Shown here: one piece after another, positions 29,645 through 38,231 of the stretch
Layout: every line of letters begins with the position of its first letter
Numbering within the stretch: the stretch's first letter is position 1
Source: an uncultured Gammaproteobacteria bacterium
GTDB taxonomy: Bacteria; Pseudomonadota; Gammaproteobacteria; Pseudomonadales; Pseudohongiellaceae
Assembly (NCBI GenBank): GCA_913054495.1
Contig: CAJXIY010000005.1
Coordinates: 1 to 64,000 of the forward strand
Length of the DNA stretch: 64,000 nt
Direction of reading: 5' to 3'
Made by a program: the position numbers and the translations under genes
The notes under the pieces: model-generated
What the model was told of the DNA's origin: nothing
What the model saw: the letters and a program-made list of their open reading frames with translations, nothing else
Databases searched by the model: none

Positions 29645-30787
29645 ATGCGAACATTCTCTCTATTGCTCATGCTCGTGCTTATGGGCGCCTGTAGCGAGCA
29701 GACATCGAGCACCGGTCCCAGCCCTAATCCTGGCAGCGACGAGGCGGTCTATGAGTGGAAGTTAATTACTTCCTGGCCAAAAAACCTGCCAGCCCTGGGG
29801 ACTTCACCGCAGCATTTCGCCGACATCGTGGGGAAAATGAGCAACGGCAGGATGCAAATTCGGGTTTATGGCGCCAATGAACTGGTGGGCGGCTTGGAGG
29901 TATTCGATGCCGTATCACAGGGCGTGGCAGAAATCGGTCATACCGCCGCTTACTATTGGCAAGGAAAGATACCTGGCGCCCCATTTTTCGCAACCATCCC
30001 CTTTGGCCTCACCGCAACGGAAATGAACGCTTGGCTGGCCTTCGGTGGGGGCAACGAATTGTGGCAGGAGACTTATGCACCCTTCAATTTGATACCGGTC
30101 CGCGGCGGTAATTCCGGCACCCAGATGTTCGGCTGGTTTAACAAGGAAATCAATTCCCTCGCAGACCTGCAAGGTCTGAAGATGAGAATTCCTGGTCTTG
30201 GCGGTGAAGTCTTCAGGCGAGCCGGTGGCACCCCGGTGACCATGCAGGCCAGCGAAGTCTTCACGGCGCTGCAAACCGGCGCCCTCGATGCGACCGAATT
30301 CGTCAGTCCCTATAATGATCTGGCCGCCGGTTACCATACCGTGGCCGACTATTACTATTACCCCGGCTGGCATGAGCCTGGCTCCACCCTGGAAACTCTC
30401 TTTAACAAATCGGCAATGGAATCCTTGCCTGCGGATCTGCAGGAAATTTTGTACGCCGGCGCCGAAGCCATGAATCAATTGCTGATGGACGAACTGACCG
30501 CTAAAAATAATGAGGCCTTGCGGGTACTGCTGGAAGAGCACGGGGTGGAATTGCGTAAATTACCCGACGAGGTGTTGATCGAATTACGAAGAATTTCGGA
30601 TGAGGTGGTGAGGGAATTGTCTCAGGTCGATGCGCTCACACTACGGATTTATGAGTCCTATAAGAATTTTCAGGACGGCGTTCAGAACTACCATCGCATC
30701 TCCGAAGAAGCCTATATCGAGGCGCGGAACCTTCCATATAAGCTCCCCAAAAACCTTCCAGAAAACCCCTCAGCAAATCCTCGTTAA
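29645..30787 (+). CDS. TRAP transporter solute-binding lipoprotein (DctP/TakP-like)
   Basis: A 380-residue periplasmic binding protein. The start at 29645 yields a lipoprotein signal (MRTFSLLLMLVLMGAC) with lipobox LMGAC. The mature part shows YEWKLITSWPKNLP and YYYYPGWHEPGSTLE, which fit the TakP-type binding proteins of 2-oxoacid/mannitol-chloroaromatic TRAP systems. The ligand is not determinable. It is on the opposite strand to the permeases (dctQ and dctM, 31239-33199) and directly after uvrD. A lipid anchor is uncommon, though known, for these proteins. Confidence 0.87.
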   Translation: MRTFSLLLMLVLMGACSEQTSSTGPSPNPGSDEAVYEWKLITSWPKNLPALGTSPQHFADIVGKMSNGRMQIRVYGANELVGGLEVFDAVSQGVAEIGHTAAYYWQGKIPGAPFFATIPFGLTATEMNAWLAFGGGNELWQETYAPFNLIPVRGGNSGTQMFGWFNKEINSLADLQGLKMRIPGLGGEVFRRAGGTPVTMQASEVFTALQTGALDATEFVSPYNDLAAGYHTVADYYYYPGWHEPGSTLETLFNKSAMESLPADLQEILYAGAEAMNQLLMDELTAKNNEALRVLLEEHGVELRKLPDEVLIELRRISDEVVRELSQVDALTLRIYESYKNFQDGVQNYHRISEEAYIEARNLPYKLPKNLPENPSANPR

Positions 30788-30799
30788 TTTGGACGGCGA

Positions 30800-31198
30800 C
30801 TACTTCGACAAGGGCCGGGGATTGCCTTCGTCATCTATGGCCACAAAAACAAACAGGCCTTCTGCGACCTTGTTGGGGATTTGCCCGGTGTCCCAGCTCG
30901 ACGTCCAAACCTCAACGCCTATATGCATAGAAGTGCGCCCGGTTTTCACTATGACCGTGTAACAACTCACCGTAGAGCCCACGCTTACCGGTTTAAGAAA
31001 GGTGATATTCTGAATTGCCACCGTGGCTGCCCTGCCCCCCGCCACCTTTCTGGAGGCGATGCCGGCCGCCAGATCCATCTGAGACACCAGCCAGCCGCCG
31101 AAAATATCTCCATTGGCATTGGTATCTCTGGGCATCGCCAGAGTCTGCAGCGCGAGTTCACCCAGTGCCGCGGGGGCCGCTTCGTCTACTGTGTTCAT
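30800..31198 (-). CDS. yciA: Acyl-CoA thioesterase, YciA family
   Basis: A 132-residue hot-dog thioesterase. The sequence LALQTLAMPRDTNANGDIFGGWLVSQMDLA is nearly the E. coli YciA N-terminus and includes the catalytic Asp. Length equals E. coli YciA. The frame extends upstream but the ATG at 31198 gives the family N-terminus. It follows dctM by 40 nt on the same strand and may be carried on its transcript. It converges on dctP with 12 nt between. Confidence 0.93.
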   Translation of the reverse strand: MNTVDEAAPAALGELALQTLAMPRDTNANGDIFGGWLVSQMDLAAGIASRKVAGGRAATVAIQNITFLKPVSVGSTVSCYTVIVKTGRTSMHIGVEVWTSSWDTGQIPNKVAEGLFVFVAIDDEGNPRPLSK

Positions 31199-31238
31199 TT
31201 TGGTATCACCATTACATAGGAGTGATTGCCCCACTTTT

Positions 31239-32618
31239 TTAGCCCAGCAGTGAAGGCAGCCAGGTGGCCAATCCAGGCCGCAGGGCAAGTAGCAACAGCA
31301 GCCCCAGCTGCATGATAACAAACGGCACTACACCCCTGTAGATATCGGCTGTGTTTATTTCAGGCGGGGCTACGCTGCGCAGATAGAACAGGGAAAAACC
31401 GAAGGGCGGGGTTAAAAACGATGTCTGCAAATTGACCGCGATCATTATCCCCAGCCACACAGGATCCACGCCCATGGCTAACAGGATGGGTCCCACTATG
31501 GGCACAACCATAAAGGTAATCTCGATGAAATCGAGGATAAAGCCCAGGAAAAATATCAAAATCATGACGGCAAGCATGGCGGAAAAGATCCCGCCAGGTA
31601 AATTATTGAGCAGGTCTTCGATCAGGCTATCGCCACCGAAGCCTCGAAACACGGAGGAAAATATCGTCGCTCCTACTAAGATCAGATAGACCATGGAGGT
31701 CACGCGCATGGTCTCGATAGACACTGCATGCAATATTTTCAGATTCAGGGACCGTTTTATCAACGCCAGTAACATCGCCCCCAGGGCCCCCACGCTGGCG
31801 GCCTCGGTAGGGGTCGCAACGCCCCCGAGTATGGAGCCGAGAACCGCTACCATGAGAATCACCGGGGGCAGCAAGCCTTTGATCAGGGCCACAAACAGGG
31901 CCGATTGTGCCGGTGAGTCATGCTGATGCTGCAACGGTGGCGCGTCGGCTGGCCGGATTAACGCGATCACGACGACATAGGTGCCATAGGCCGACACCAG
32001 GATTAGTCCCGGAATAATCGCCCCGGCAAACAAGTCTCCTATGGAAACAAAATCCGGGGCAAATATCCCGCTGTTGAGTTGGGCCTGCTGATAGGAGTTA
32101 GAGATCACCTCTCCAAGCAATACCAGGCAGATCGATGGCGGTATTATCTGACCCAAAGTGCCGGTGGCACAAAGCGTTCCGCAGGCCAGGGAGGGTTTGT
32201 ACCCCGCCTTCAACATCGTCGGCAGAGAGAGGATGCCCATGGTGACAACGGTGGCCCCCACGATGCCGGTGCTGGCAGCCAACAACATGCCCACGATAAT
32301 GACCGATATGCCCAGACCACCCGGCATGCGTCCGAACACCAATGCCATGTTGTTTAGCAGGTCCTCTGCGATTCGAGACTTCTGCAGCATCACTCCCATG
32401 AACACGAACAAAGGCACGGCATACAGATTCTGATTAATCAAGATGCCGTAGATTCGATTAGGAATGAGGGCGACGAAAGCCGTATCGAAGCCCCCAAACC
32501 AACTGCCAACAGCGGCAGACAGCAATGAAACGCCAGCCAGGGTCAGTGCCACCGGATAGCCCGCCATCAGTGCCAGGCAAACTACGGCAAAAAACAGTAG
32601 GGGAATAAATTCGACCAC
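31239..32618 (-). CDS. TRAP transporter large permease (DctM family)
   Basis: A 459-residue membrane protein with about 12 helices. Features such as PLFVFMGVMLQ and GTLGQIIPPSICLVLLGEV are typical of DctM large subunits, the sodium-driven translocating component. The length exceeds the usual 425-435 and fits the mannitol/chloroaromatic branch, matching the TakP-like binding protein nearby. It starts with GTG and is 62 nt downstream of the small permease. Confidence 0.93.
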   Translation of the reverse strand: MVEFIPLLFFAVVCLALMAGYPVALTLAGVSLLSAAVGSWFGGFDTAFVALIPNRIYGILINQNLYAVPLFVFMGVMLQKSRIAEDLLNNMALVFGRMPGGLGISVIIVGMLLAASTGIVGATVVTMGILSLPTMLKAGYKPSLACGTLCATGTLGQIIPPSICLVLLGEVISNSYQQAQLNSGIFAPDFVSIGDLFAGAIIPGLILVSAYGTYVVVIALIRPADAPPLQHQHDSPAQSALFVALIKGLLPPVILMVAVLGSILGGVATPTEAASVGALGAMLLALIKRSLNLKILHAVSIETMRVTSMVYLILVGATIFSSVFRGFGGDSLIEDLLNNLPGGIFSAMLAVMILIFFLGFILDFIEITFMVVPIVGPILLAMGVDPVWLGIMIAVNLQTSFLTPPFGFSLFYLRSVAPPEINTADIYRGVVPFVIMQLGLLLLLALRPGLATWLPSLLG

Positions 32619-32680
32619 ACTAAGCCCTGCCGAAGTAAGCCCTGCCAGGCAGCTTCGATGCCAAACGGATGATTAATCTA

Positions 32681-33199
32681 TTAATCAAACTGGGAGTCGC
32701 CCTGCCGGATGCTGACAATGGCTTTGAGGATTTCCGAAATGCCTTGAATGATTAGTAGCAGCGCCAACAAAATGATCGTGGCCTTGAGCAGGTAAACGTA
32801 AGGCAAGCCGCTTAGCTCGGCCGAGCTCTCCTTGATTCGCCATGATACCGACACGTAATCCCAGCTCTCCCAAATGATGAATCCGGCAAAGGGTAACAGG
32901 AAAACCAGGCCGCCCAGTAAATCCACCAATGCTTTTTGCTTGACGCCGAGGCGGTTGTAAAAAATATCGACCCTGACATGTCCCTGCTCTTTTAGAGTAT
33001 AGGCAGCGCCCAGGGTAAAGATCAGTGCGTTAACATAGATTACTGACTCTTGCATGGCGATCGACCCGGTCTGAAACAGGTATCGCAATGCGACAATGAG
33101 AGCCATTAGCAGCACCATGCCCACGGTCAGCCAGGCCGCGCTCCTGCCGATGAGGTCCGAACTTGCATCAATGAGCTTGGAGAGATTTTCTATTCGCAT
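32681..33199 (-). CDS. TRAP transporter small permease (DctQ family)
   Basis: A 172-residue protein with four hydrophobic helices, the DctQ size and topology. The helix segments AAWLTVGMVLLMALIVALRY and VIYVNALIFTLGAAYTLKEQ, followed by GHVRVDIFY, match the family. It is the first gene of the leftward dctQ-dctM-yciA set. The binding-protein gene is on the other strand 1.9 kb away, so the transporter parts are not in one operon. Confidence 0.93.
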   Translation of the reverse strand: MRIENLSKLIDASSDLIGRSAAWLTVGMVLLMALIVALRYLFQTGSIAMQESVIYVNALIFTLGAAYTLKEQGHVRVDIFYNRLGVKQKALVDLLGGLVFLLPFAGFIIWESWDYVSVSWRIKESSAELSGLPYVYLLKATIILLALLLIIQGISEILKAIVSIRQGDSQFD

Positions 33200-33301
33200 C
33201 TATAGTCTGGGTGGCATGGTCGCTTGCCACGCATTATTACACAGCCCATGGTCTCTCTGTGAGGAGCCATGAGGACCGCTTCTTACCGCGCTGCCTTATA
33301 C

Positions 33302-33658
33302 TCACAGCCAGGTCCGCAACAGCTCATAGCTTAGAACCAGCAGCGCCAGGCTCAGGCAGCCCATCAGCAGCGCCAGTACCCATAACAGTCCCCGTCGCGT
33401 GACCACGGACAGTTTGATGCGCCAGCTGGCGTCGTCAGCAGCCCTGGCCGGAACTGTAGCGAATAGTTGCGAGAAGCTATACAGGGTCAAAGACCAACAA
33501 AGTCCCAGCAGAGCCGGAATCAACCAGCCATCCCCCTCAAGCCAGGGATTTTCGAACAAGCTCAGCACAAAAATCGTGAGGAAGCCGATACCAAGGCCGA
33601 TAATGAGCAGCCTGAAATAGGCCAGAAAAATGGCAATGCCTTGTAGTCGTTCTATCAT
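33302..33658 (-). CDS. Hypothetical small membrane protein
   Basis: A 118-residue protein with three hydrophobic stretches (FLAYFRLLIIGLGIGFLTIF, GWLIPALLGLCWSLTLY, and WVLALLMGCLSLALLVL). I do not recognise a family. The ATG at 33658 is chosen because the ten upstream codons do not add a helix. It lies upstream of dctQ on the same strand with a 102-nt gap. No function is proposed. Confidence 0.6.
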   Translation of the reverse strand: MIERLQGIAIFLAYFRLLIIGLGIGFLTIFVLSLFENPWLEGDGWLIPALLGLCWSLTLYSFSQLFATVPARAADDASWRIKLSVVTRRGLLWVLALLMGCLSLALLVLSYELLRTWL

Positions 33659-33848
33659 GGGTTTGCAGTTTACCGGATATTCTCGCAAGCAGCGCCGTGG
33701 CTACAAATTGTGGCAGCAACTTGGGACCAGATACTAGTTCATCGAAACGCTCATCACGGTGCCTGCACAGACCATCCCCATACGATTCGCCAGGGCAGCT
33801 CTGAACAATGCGGTAACGTCTCAGGGAGTCCTGCCAGAAGGGGCTTAC

Positions 33849-33930
33849 AGCCGATTCCGCTCTCATCGTTGCCATTCCTTGACAGGTTGGCACATGCCTG
33901 CGAAAGTGCGCCTTGATAGCGGAATCGGCT
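33849..33930. repeat. Inverted repeat upstream of yaaA
   Basis: Perfect 13-nt arms AGCCGATTCCGCT (33849-33861) and AGCGGAATCGGCT (33918-33930) are separated by 56 nt. Complementarity extends to 16 of 17 bases inward with one mismatch. The arms sit in a 313-nt intergenic region in which I see no gene, 41 nt before yaaA. Confidence 0.55.
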
Positions 33931-33971
33931 ATGGGCCAGAGTGGTCATAGAATGCATCAGAGCTTCCTTAA

Positions 33972-34760
33972 ATGTTAATCGTCATATCGCCTGCCAAATC
34001 TCTCGACTATGGGTCTCCCGCCAAGACACGGAGATTTACGGAACCCGAATTTCTGCGAGACTCCCAACAGCTGGTAAATCTGCTGAAAAAGCTGACCCCC
34101 GGGGACTTCTCCGAGTTAATGCACATCAGCGCCAAGCTCGGTGAGTTGAACCACGGCCGCTACCTGAACTGGCATACCCCGTTTGACTTGAAGAACGCCA
34201 AACAGGCTATATTTGCCTTCAAAGGCGACGTCTACATTGGCCTTGAGGCGGAGCAATTTACCACGGCGGATTTAAACTTCGCCCAGAAGCATCTACGGAT
34301 TCTATCGGGTCTGTATGGTTTGCTACGCCCCCTGGATTTAATGCAGCCCTACCGACTGGAAATGGGCTCGTCTTTTGCCTACAAACAGGGAATAAATGAG
34401 CGCGGTAAAAGTCTTTATGCCTTCTGGGACAGCAAGCTAACCAGGAACTTGAATGCGCTGCAGGCGAGCGAAAAGAACCCAATCCTGATAAATCTCGCTT
34501 CCAAGGAATATTTTAGTGCGATCAAACCAAACGAACTGGACGCCGACGTGATTACTCCCGTATTCAAAGATTTTTCCGGCGGCCAATATCGCGTCCTCAG
34601 TTTCTTCGCCAAGAAAGCCCGTGGCGCCATGTCGGCCTATATTATTAAGAACAGAATTGCCAGGCCAGAAAAATTAAAAGACTTCGCCGGGGATGGATAT
34701 CGCTATAGTGCGGCGGACTCCACCGACTCAAGGTTTGTATTTTTACGCAAGCAGCACTAG
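33972..34760 (+). CDS. yaaA: Peroxide stress protein YaaA
   Basis: A 262-residue YaaA/DUF328 protein starting MLIVISPAKSLDYGSP, the family signature. Further marks are ILSGLYGLLRPLDLMQPYRLEMGS and NLASKEYFSAI. In E. coli YaaA limits intracellular iron during peroxide stress and binds DNA. The start follows a weak site; no OxyR site was recognisable. Confidence 0.95.
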   Translation: MLIVISPAKSLDYGSPAKTRRFTEPEFLRDSQQLVNLLKKLTPGDFSELMHISAKLGELNHGRYLNWHTPFDLKNAKQAIFAFKGDVYIGLEAEQFTTADLNFAQKHLRILSGLYGLLRPLDLMQPYRLEMGSSFAYKQGINERGKSLYAFWDSKLTRNLNALQASEKNPILINLASKEYFSAIKPNELDADVITPVFKDFSGGQYRVLSFFAKKARGAMSAYIIKNRIARPEKLKDFAGDGYRYSAADSTDSRFVFLRKQH

Positions 34761-34809
34761 CCCGCGGTGAACTGCCAGCATAGTGCCGTAGCCTAAGCAG
34801 CCTGCATCA

Positions 34810-35430
34810 ATGAACCCCCCTCTGCCCTTCAGTCAGGCCAGCGAGAACAACAAGCGAGTCATTCTTGAGGTTCTGGCGCGACATTTAACCCGGGGTGACT
34901 CGGTGCTGGAGATTGGTGGCGGCAGCGGCCAGCATGCGGTGTTCTTCGCCACCTGTTTCCGTGAGTTGCACTGGCAGTCCTCGGATATTTCGTCCAATGT
35001 CGATAGCCTCAACTTACGCATCAGCGCGGCGCAACTCCCCAATCTTCCCGCTGCCATCTCCCTGGATGTTAATGACCCCGACTGGAGCTGTCCCTGCTGT
35101 AATGTGATATACAGCGCCAACAGCCTGCACATCATGTCCACGGCCTCGGTAGAAAAATTCTTCTCTGGCGCGGGAACAAAGCTTCGAGATAATGGCGTAC
35201 TGTTGGCCTACGGCCCCTTTAAATACGATGGTGCCTTCACCACCGAGAGCAATGCCCACTTCGATCTCTGGTTGAAGGACCGGGATCCCCGCAGTGGCGT
35301 CAGGGATTTTGAATGGGTGAACGATCTGGCGGAGAACGCCGGCTTAACTTTGCTTGAAGACAACGCCATGCCGGCGAACAATCAGTTTCTGGTTTGGAAG
35401 AAAACCAAGTTGGAACACGGAGTTCGGTAA
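34810..35430 (+). CDS. DUF938 family SAM-dependent methyltransferase
   Basis: A 206-residue protein of the DUF938 family. The N-terminus PPLPFSQASENNKRVILEVL and the SAM motif VLEIGGGSGQHAVFFA are diagnostic, and YSANSLHIMS and GPFKYDGAFTTESNAHFD follow. The substrate is unknown. It lies 49 nt after yaaA. Its stop codon overlaps the first bases of the palindromic element beginning at 35429. Confidence 0.92.
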   Translation: MNPPLPFSQASENNKRVILEVLARHLTRGDSVLEIGGGSGQHAVFFATCFRELHWQSSDISSNVDSLNLRISAAQLPNLPAAISLDVNDPDWSCPCCNVIYSANSLHIMSTASVEKFFSGAGTKLRDNGVLLAYGPFKYDGAFTTESNAHFDLWLKDRDPRSGVRDFEWVNDLAENAGLTLLEDNAMPANNQFLVWKKTKLEHGVR

Positions 35431-35968
35431 CGCTTTGTAGAACGCGCTAGGTGAGAGGCCCCTATTGTCTCAGCGGCTTGCACCCCTCCCGGGTTCCCTC
35501 ACTCGGTCGGGAGCCCTGGAAAACGGTCTCCCTCGGTCACTCGGTGCGGCGCCCTAATTGCTGAGTCAATAGGGGCCTCTCACCCATCGCTCGCAGTTCC
35601 CACTTAGCTTAGTGAAACCAGTATCACGGACTTACTCTAGTCTGAAATGAAGCTAATTGAAGCAATGTCGAATACTTAGAGATTCTGCGATGGATCGCCA
35701 AGCGATGTGATGTCATATCCTTCTGCATCAGCAATCAAGGCGCCGCACCGAGGGAGACCGTCCTTTGGGCTCCCGACCGAGTGAGGAGAACATTCTAGCC
35801 AGTATCGTATTCTTGGAAAGATGCACGATTCTTCTCAGATTCGGAGATCTTGCTGGAGGAACCTTCCCGGGGGGGGCAAGCCGCTGAGGCAGAAGGGTAT
35901 GGCAGCGCAGCGCGCCTTCACTGAGACTCCCATAGGGACCTCTCACCCAGCGCGTTCTACAAAGCGTT
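35429..35968. mobile_element. Gene-free palindromic MITE-like element with 37-bp terminal inverted repeats
   Basis: The two ends (35429-35465 and 35932-35968) are inverted copies matching 35 of 37 bases, sharing AACGCTTTGTAGAACGCGCT at the tips. Inside, the left half (35429-35572) is mirrored by a longer right half (about 35717-35968) with matches such as CGGTCTCCCTCGGT and CTCACTCGGTCGGGAGCC. The right half has extra blocks of about 70 nt (35787-35857) and about 35 nt. No convincing ORF or transposase exists. The element fills the gap between the DUF938 gene and the FemAB-like gene. Confidence 0.75.
35450..35584. repeat. Long internal hairpin within the left half of the element
   Basis: A 25-nt arm at 35450-35474 is complementary at 24 of 25 bases to 35560-35584 (core GGTGAGAGGCCCCTATTG). 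Looser pairing continues outwards for another 4 of 6 bases. A third copy of the motif lies in the right end at 35931-35949. The span of 135 nt could be an older, shorter palindromic unit nested in the larger one. Confidence 0.7.
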
Positions 35969-35989
35969 TGCTGGCCGTCCCTAATACCT

Positions 35990-37147
35990 TCAACACTCTT
36001 TCTTATAAGGGAGCAGTGCCCTGGCTTGCTTCACGTAGCGTTTGATGTGATCCCGCTCCTCATCCAGAAAATTCCCGATAGCGGCGGCAAAACCTTGATT
36101 GGCTAGCCAGTGATTGGAATAGGTGATGATGGGTTCGAAACCGCGCTGGATTTTGTGCTCGCCCTGGGCGCCGGAATCGAAGGACTTCAGGCCGTGTGCG
36201 ATGCAATAATCCTGGCCCTGGTAATAGCAGGTTTCGAAGTGCAGAAACTGGTGGTCCCTGGCGCTGCCCCAGTAGCGACCGAATAGCTGCTCCCGGCTCT
36301 TGAAGAACAGGGCCGCGGCAATCATCTGCCGGTCTTGTATGGCTGAGACCATGAATACCTGTTCCGGCATGGTGGCTGAGAGGGTTTGAAAGAAATTCTG
36401 GTTGAGATAGCCCTGCATCCCTCTCATCATGTAAGTGCTTTGATAGAAGCGGAAGAAAAGCTGCCACTGCTGTTCATCTATGTCATTGCCTTCGGTGATG
36501 TTGAAGGTAATGCCCTGGGCCGAGACATTTCGTCGTTCTTTTCTGATGGATTTGCGCTTCCGCGAATTGAGGCAATTAAGGAAATCATCGAAACTCGTAT
36601 AGGATTTGTTATACCAGTGAAATTGGCTGGCGATTCGGGAAGAAATTCCAAGCTGGTCAAAATCGTCATGCTCGTCCTCCAGGGGAAATAGTATATGCCA
36701 GGACGAAGCGCCAATAGATTCAGCTTTTTCAATCACCTTGTCACGGATGAGCCTGGTGATTTCTGGCCGTGACGCCGACTCTCTTACGAACAGGCGACTA
36801 CCGACGCTGGGGGTAAAGGGCACCGCGCTAACAAACTTGGGGTAATACTCGTAACCGTGACTTTGATAGGCACTGGCCCAGGACCAGTCGAAAACATATT
36901 CCCCGTATGAATTGGTTTTCAGATAAAGTGGCATGATGGCCGCGAGGGTTTTGCGTTTCCCGGCCAGCGCGTAGACTGCGACATGGTGAGGAGCCCAGCC
37001 CGTAGCCGCAGTAGTACAGCCGGTTTGTTCCAGGGCATGGAGGAATTCATAACGGGTGAAGGGGTTTTCGATGCCGGCTAGTTCATTCCAGCTGACGGCT
37101 CCGATATCGGCGATGGAATCTACAAAATGGATTTCTAGCTTATGCAT
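35990..37147 (-). CDS. FemAB-like GNAT-fold protein (DUF482)
   Basis: A 385-residue protein of the DUF482/FemAB-like family (Pfam PF04339). Visible features are NPFTRYEFLHALEQTGC near the start, and LFGRYWGSARDHQFLHFETCYYQ near the end, with FDSGAQGEHKIQRGFEP as the C-terminal signature. The fold is that of aminoacyl- or acyltransferases, but the substrate is unknown in this family. The gene stands alone, divergent from hexR, and its 3' end abuts the palindromic element. Confidence 0.88.
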   Translation of the reverse strand: MHKLEIHFVDSIADIGAVSWNELAGIENPFTRYEFLHALEQTGCTTAATGWAPHHVAVYALAGKRKTLAAIMPLYLKTNSYGEYVFDWSWASAYQSHGYEYYPKFVSAVPFTPSVGSRLFVRESASRPEITRLIRDKVIEKAESIGASSWHILFPLEDEHDDFDQLGISSRIASQFHWYNKSYTSFDDFLNCLNSRKRKSIRKERRNVSAQGITFNITEGNDIDEQQWQLFFRFYQSTYMMRGMQGYLNQNFFQTLSATMPEQVFMVSAIQDRQMIAAALFFKSREQLFGRYWGSARDHQFLHFETCYYQGQDYCIAHGLKSFDSGAQGEHKIQRGFEPIITYSNHWLANQGFAAAIGNFLDEERDHIKRYVKQARALLPYKKEC

Positions 37148-37327
37148 AGCTTAAGTGCTGATCTTTGCTTGCGCCTTGCAGGCGATAGTCCGCAAAAATG
37201 CCTGATATTCAAAGCAGCTTTATGGGTAAAACAGCTCTGGGTACAAAACAAGAGTGCGGCGCGGTGGCAAATTGAGTAGCATTGATTAGTGACGTCAATT
37301 TTAATGGATTAATTTAGCAGGTAGCCG

Positions 37328-38185
37328 GTGCAATCACCAAATCTGATACGCCGCATCGCGGACAATAAATCGGCCCTGCGTAAATCCGAGGCCAAGGTTG
37401 CGAGTTTCGTACTGGATAACGCCAACCAGGTCATCCGCATGCGTATTGTGGATCTGGCGTCCCAGTCCGGTGTTAGCGAGCCCACAGTCATCCGCTTCTG
37501 TCGCGCTATCGGTTTCGACGGTTTTCGGTCATTCAAACTGCAGTTAGCCCAACATCTGAGTCTGGGTGAGGTTTTTACTCAATTTGCTGTGGATGACAAA
37601 GACACCATCGCAGACTTGAGGAACAAGGTCTTCGATTCCACAGTGGGTTCGCTGCTGACGGTGCGGGACGAACTGGATGTGGTGGCCCTGGAGACCGCAA
37701 TCACTACCATTAATCAAGCCAAGCGCGTGGAATTTTATGGCTTCGGTGCATCCGGTTCCGTGGCCGCCGACGCCCAGCACAAATTTTTCAGATTACAGGT
37801 TTCCACCGCAGCCTATACCGACCCTCACATACAACACATGTCTGCCATCTCCCTCGGCAAGGACGATGTGGTAGTGGCTATCTCCCAGTCTGGTCAGACC
37901 CAGGCGCTTCTGCAGAGTGTGCGCCTGGCCATAGAGGCGGGAGCGACGGTCATCGGTCTTGCTCCCCAAGACACCGCGCTAAGCAAGCTCTGCAGTATTT
38001 CCCTCTACGTGAATGTAGAAGAAGACCTGCAGGCGATTGCCCCCGTCTCTTCCCGAATCGCACATCTGGTGGTTATCGATGTGCTTGCCACCGGCGTCGC
38101 CCGACATCGCAGACCCCTGCTTAAAGATCATTTGAAGCGGCTTCACAAGAGTCAGAAAGCCTTGAGAATCAGCGGCTCGAGCTAG
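37328..38185 (+). CDS. hexR: HexR-type RpiR family transcriptional regulator
   Basis: A 285-residue regulator. An N-terminal RpiR helix-turn-helix (SGVSEPTVIRFCRAIGFDGF) is followed by a SIS sugar-phosphate domain (FYGFGASGSVAADAQHKFF). The whole length aligns by eye with HexR, including SRIAHLVVIDVLATG. HexR senses KDPG and represses central carbon genes, usually beside zwf or edd; here it is next to glmS and no such neighbour exists. It starts with GTG. No clear HexR operator was found upstream. Confidence 0.78.
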   Translation: MQSPNLIRRIADNKSALRKSEAKVASFVLDNANQVIRMRIVDLASQSGVSEPTVIRFCRAIGFDGFRSFKLQLAQHLSLGEVFTQFAVDDKDTIADLRNKVFDSTVGSLLTVRDELDVVALETAITTINQAKRVEFYGFGASGSVAADAQHKFFRLQVSTAAYTDPHIQHMSAISLGKDDVVVAISQSGQTQALLQSVRLAIEAGATVIGLAPQDTALSKLCSISLYVNVEEDLQAIAPVSSRIAHLVVIDVLATGVARHRRPLLKDHLKRLHKSQKALRISGSS

Positions 38186-38231
38186 GCTTTGGGAAATTCA
38201 CATGCAAGTACTTGCGATAAGTGGCTAGGAT

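Noticed and set aside
33537-33893. 118-residue open frame opposite to the intergenic region before yaaA
   Set aside because: It overlaps the small membrane-protein gene, has no recognisable domain and contains the arms of the inverted repeat only by chance.
35728-35946. 72-residue open frame on the minus strand inside the palindromic element
   Set aside because: It mirrors the inverted-repeat sequence, has no recognisable domain or ribosome site, and is best read as a by-product of the repeats.
37148-37327. HexR operator in the FemAB-hexR divergent gap
   Set aside because: No sequence matched the HexR palindrome well enough; the TGACGTCA at the hexR side is short and unsupported.
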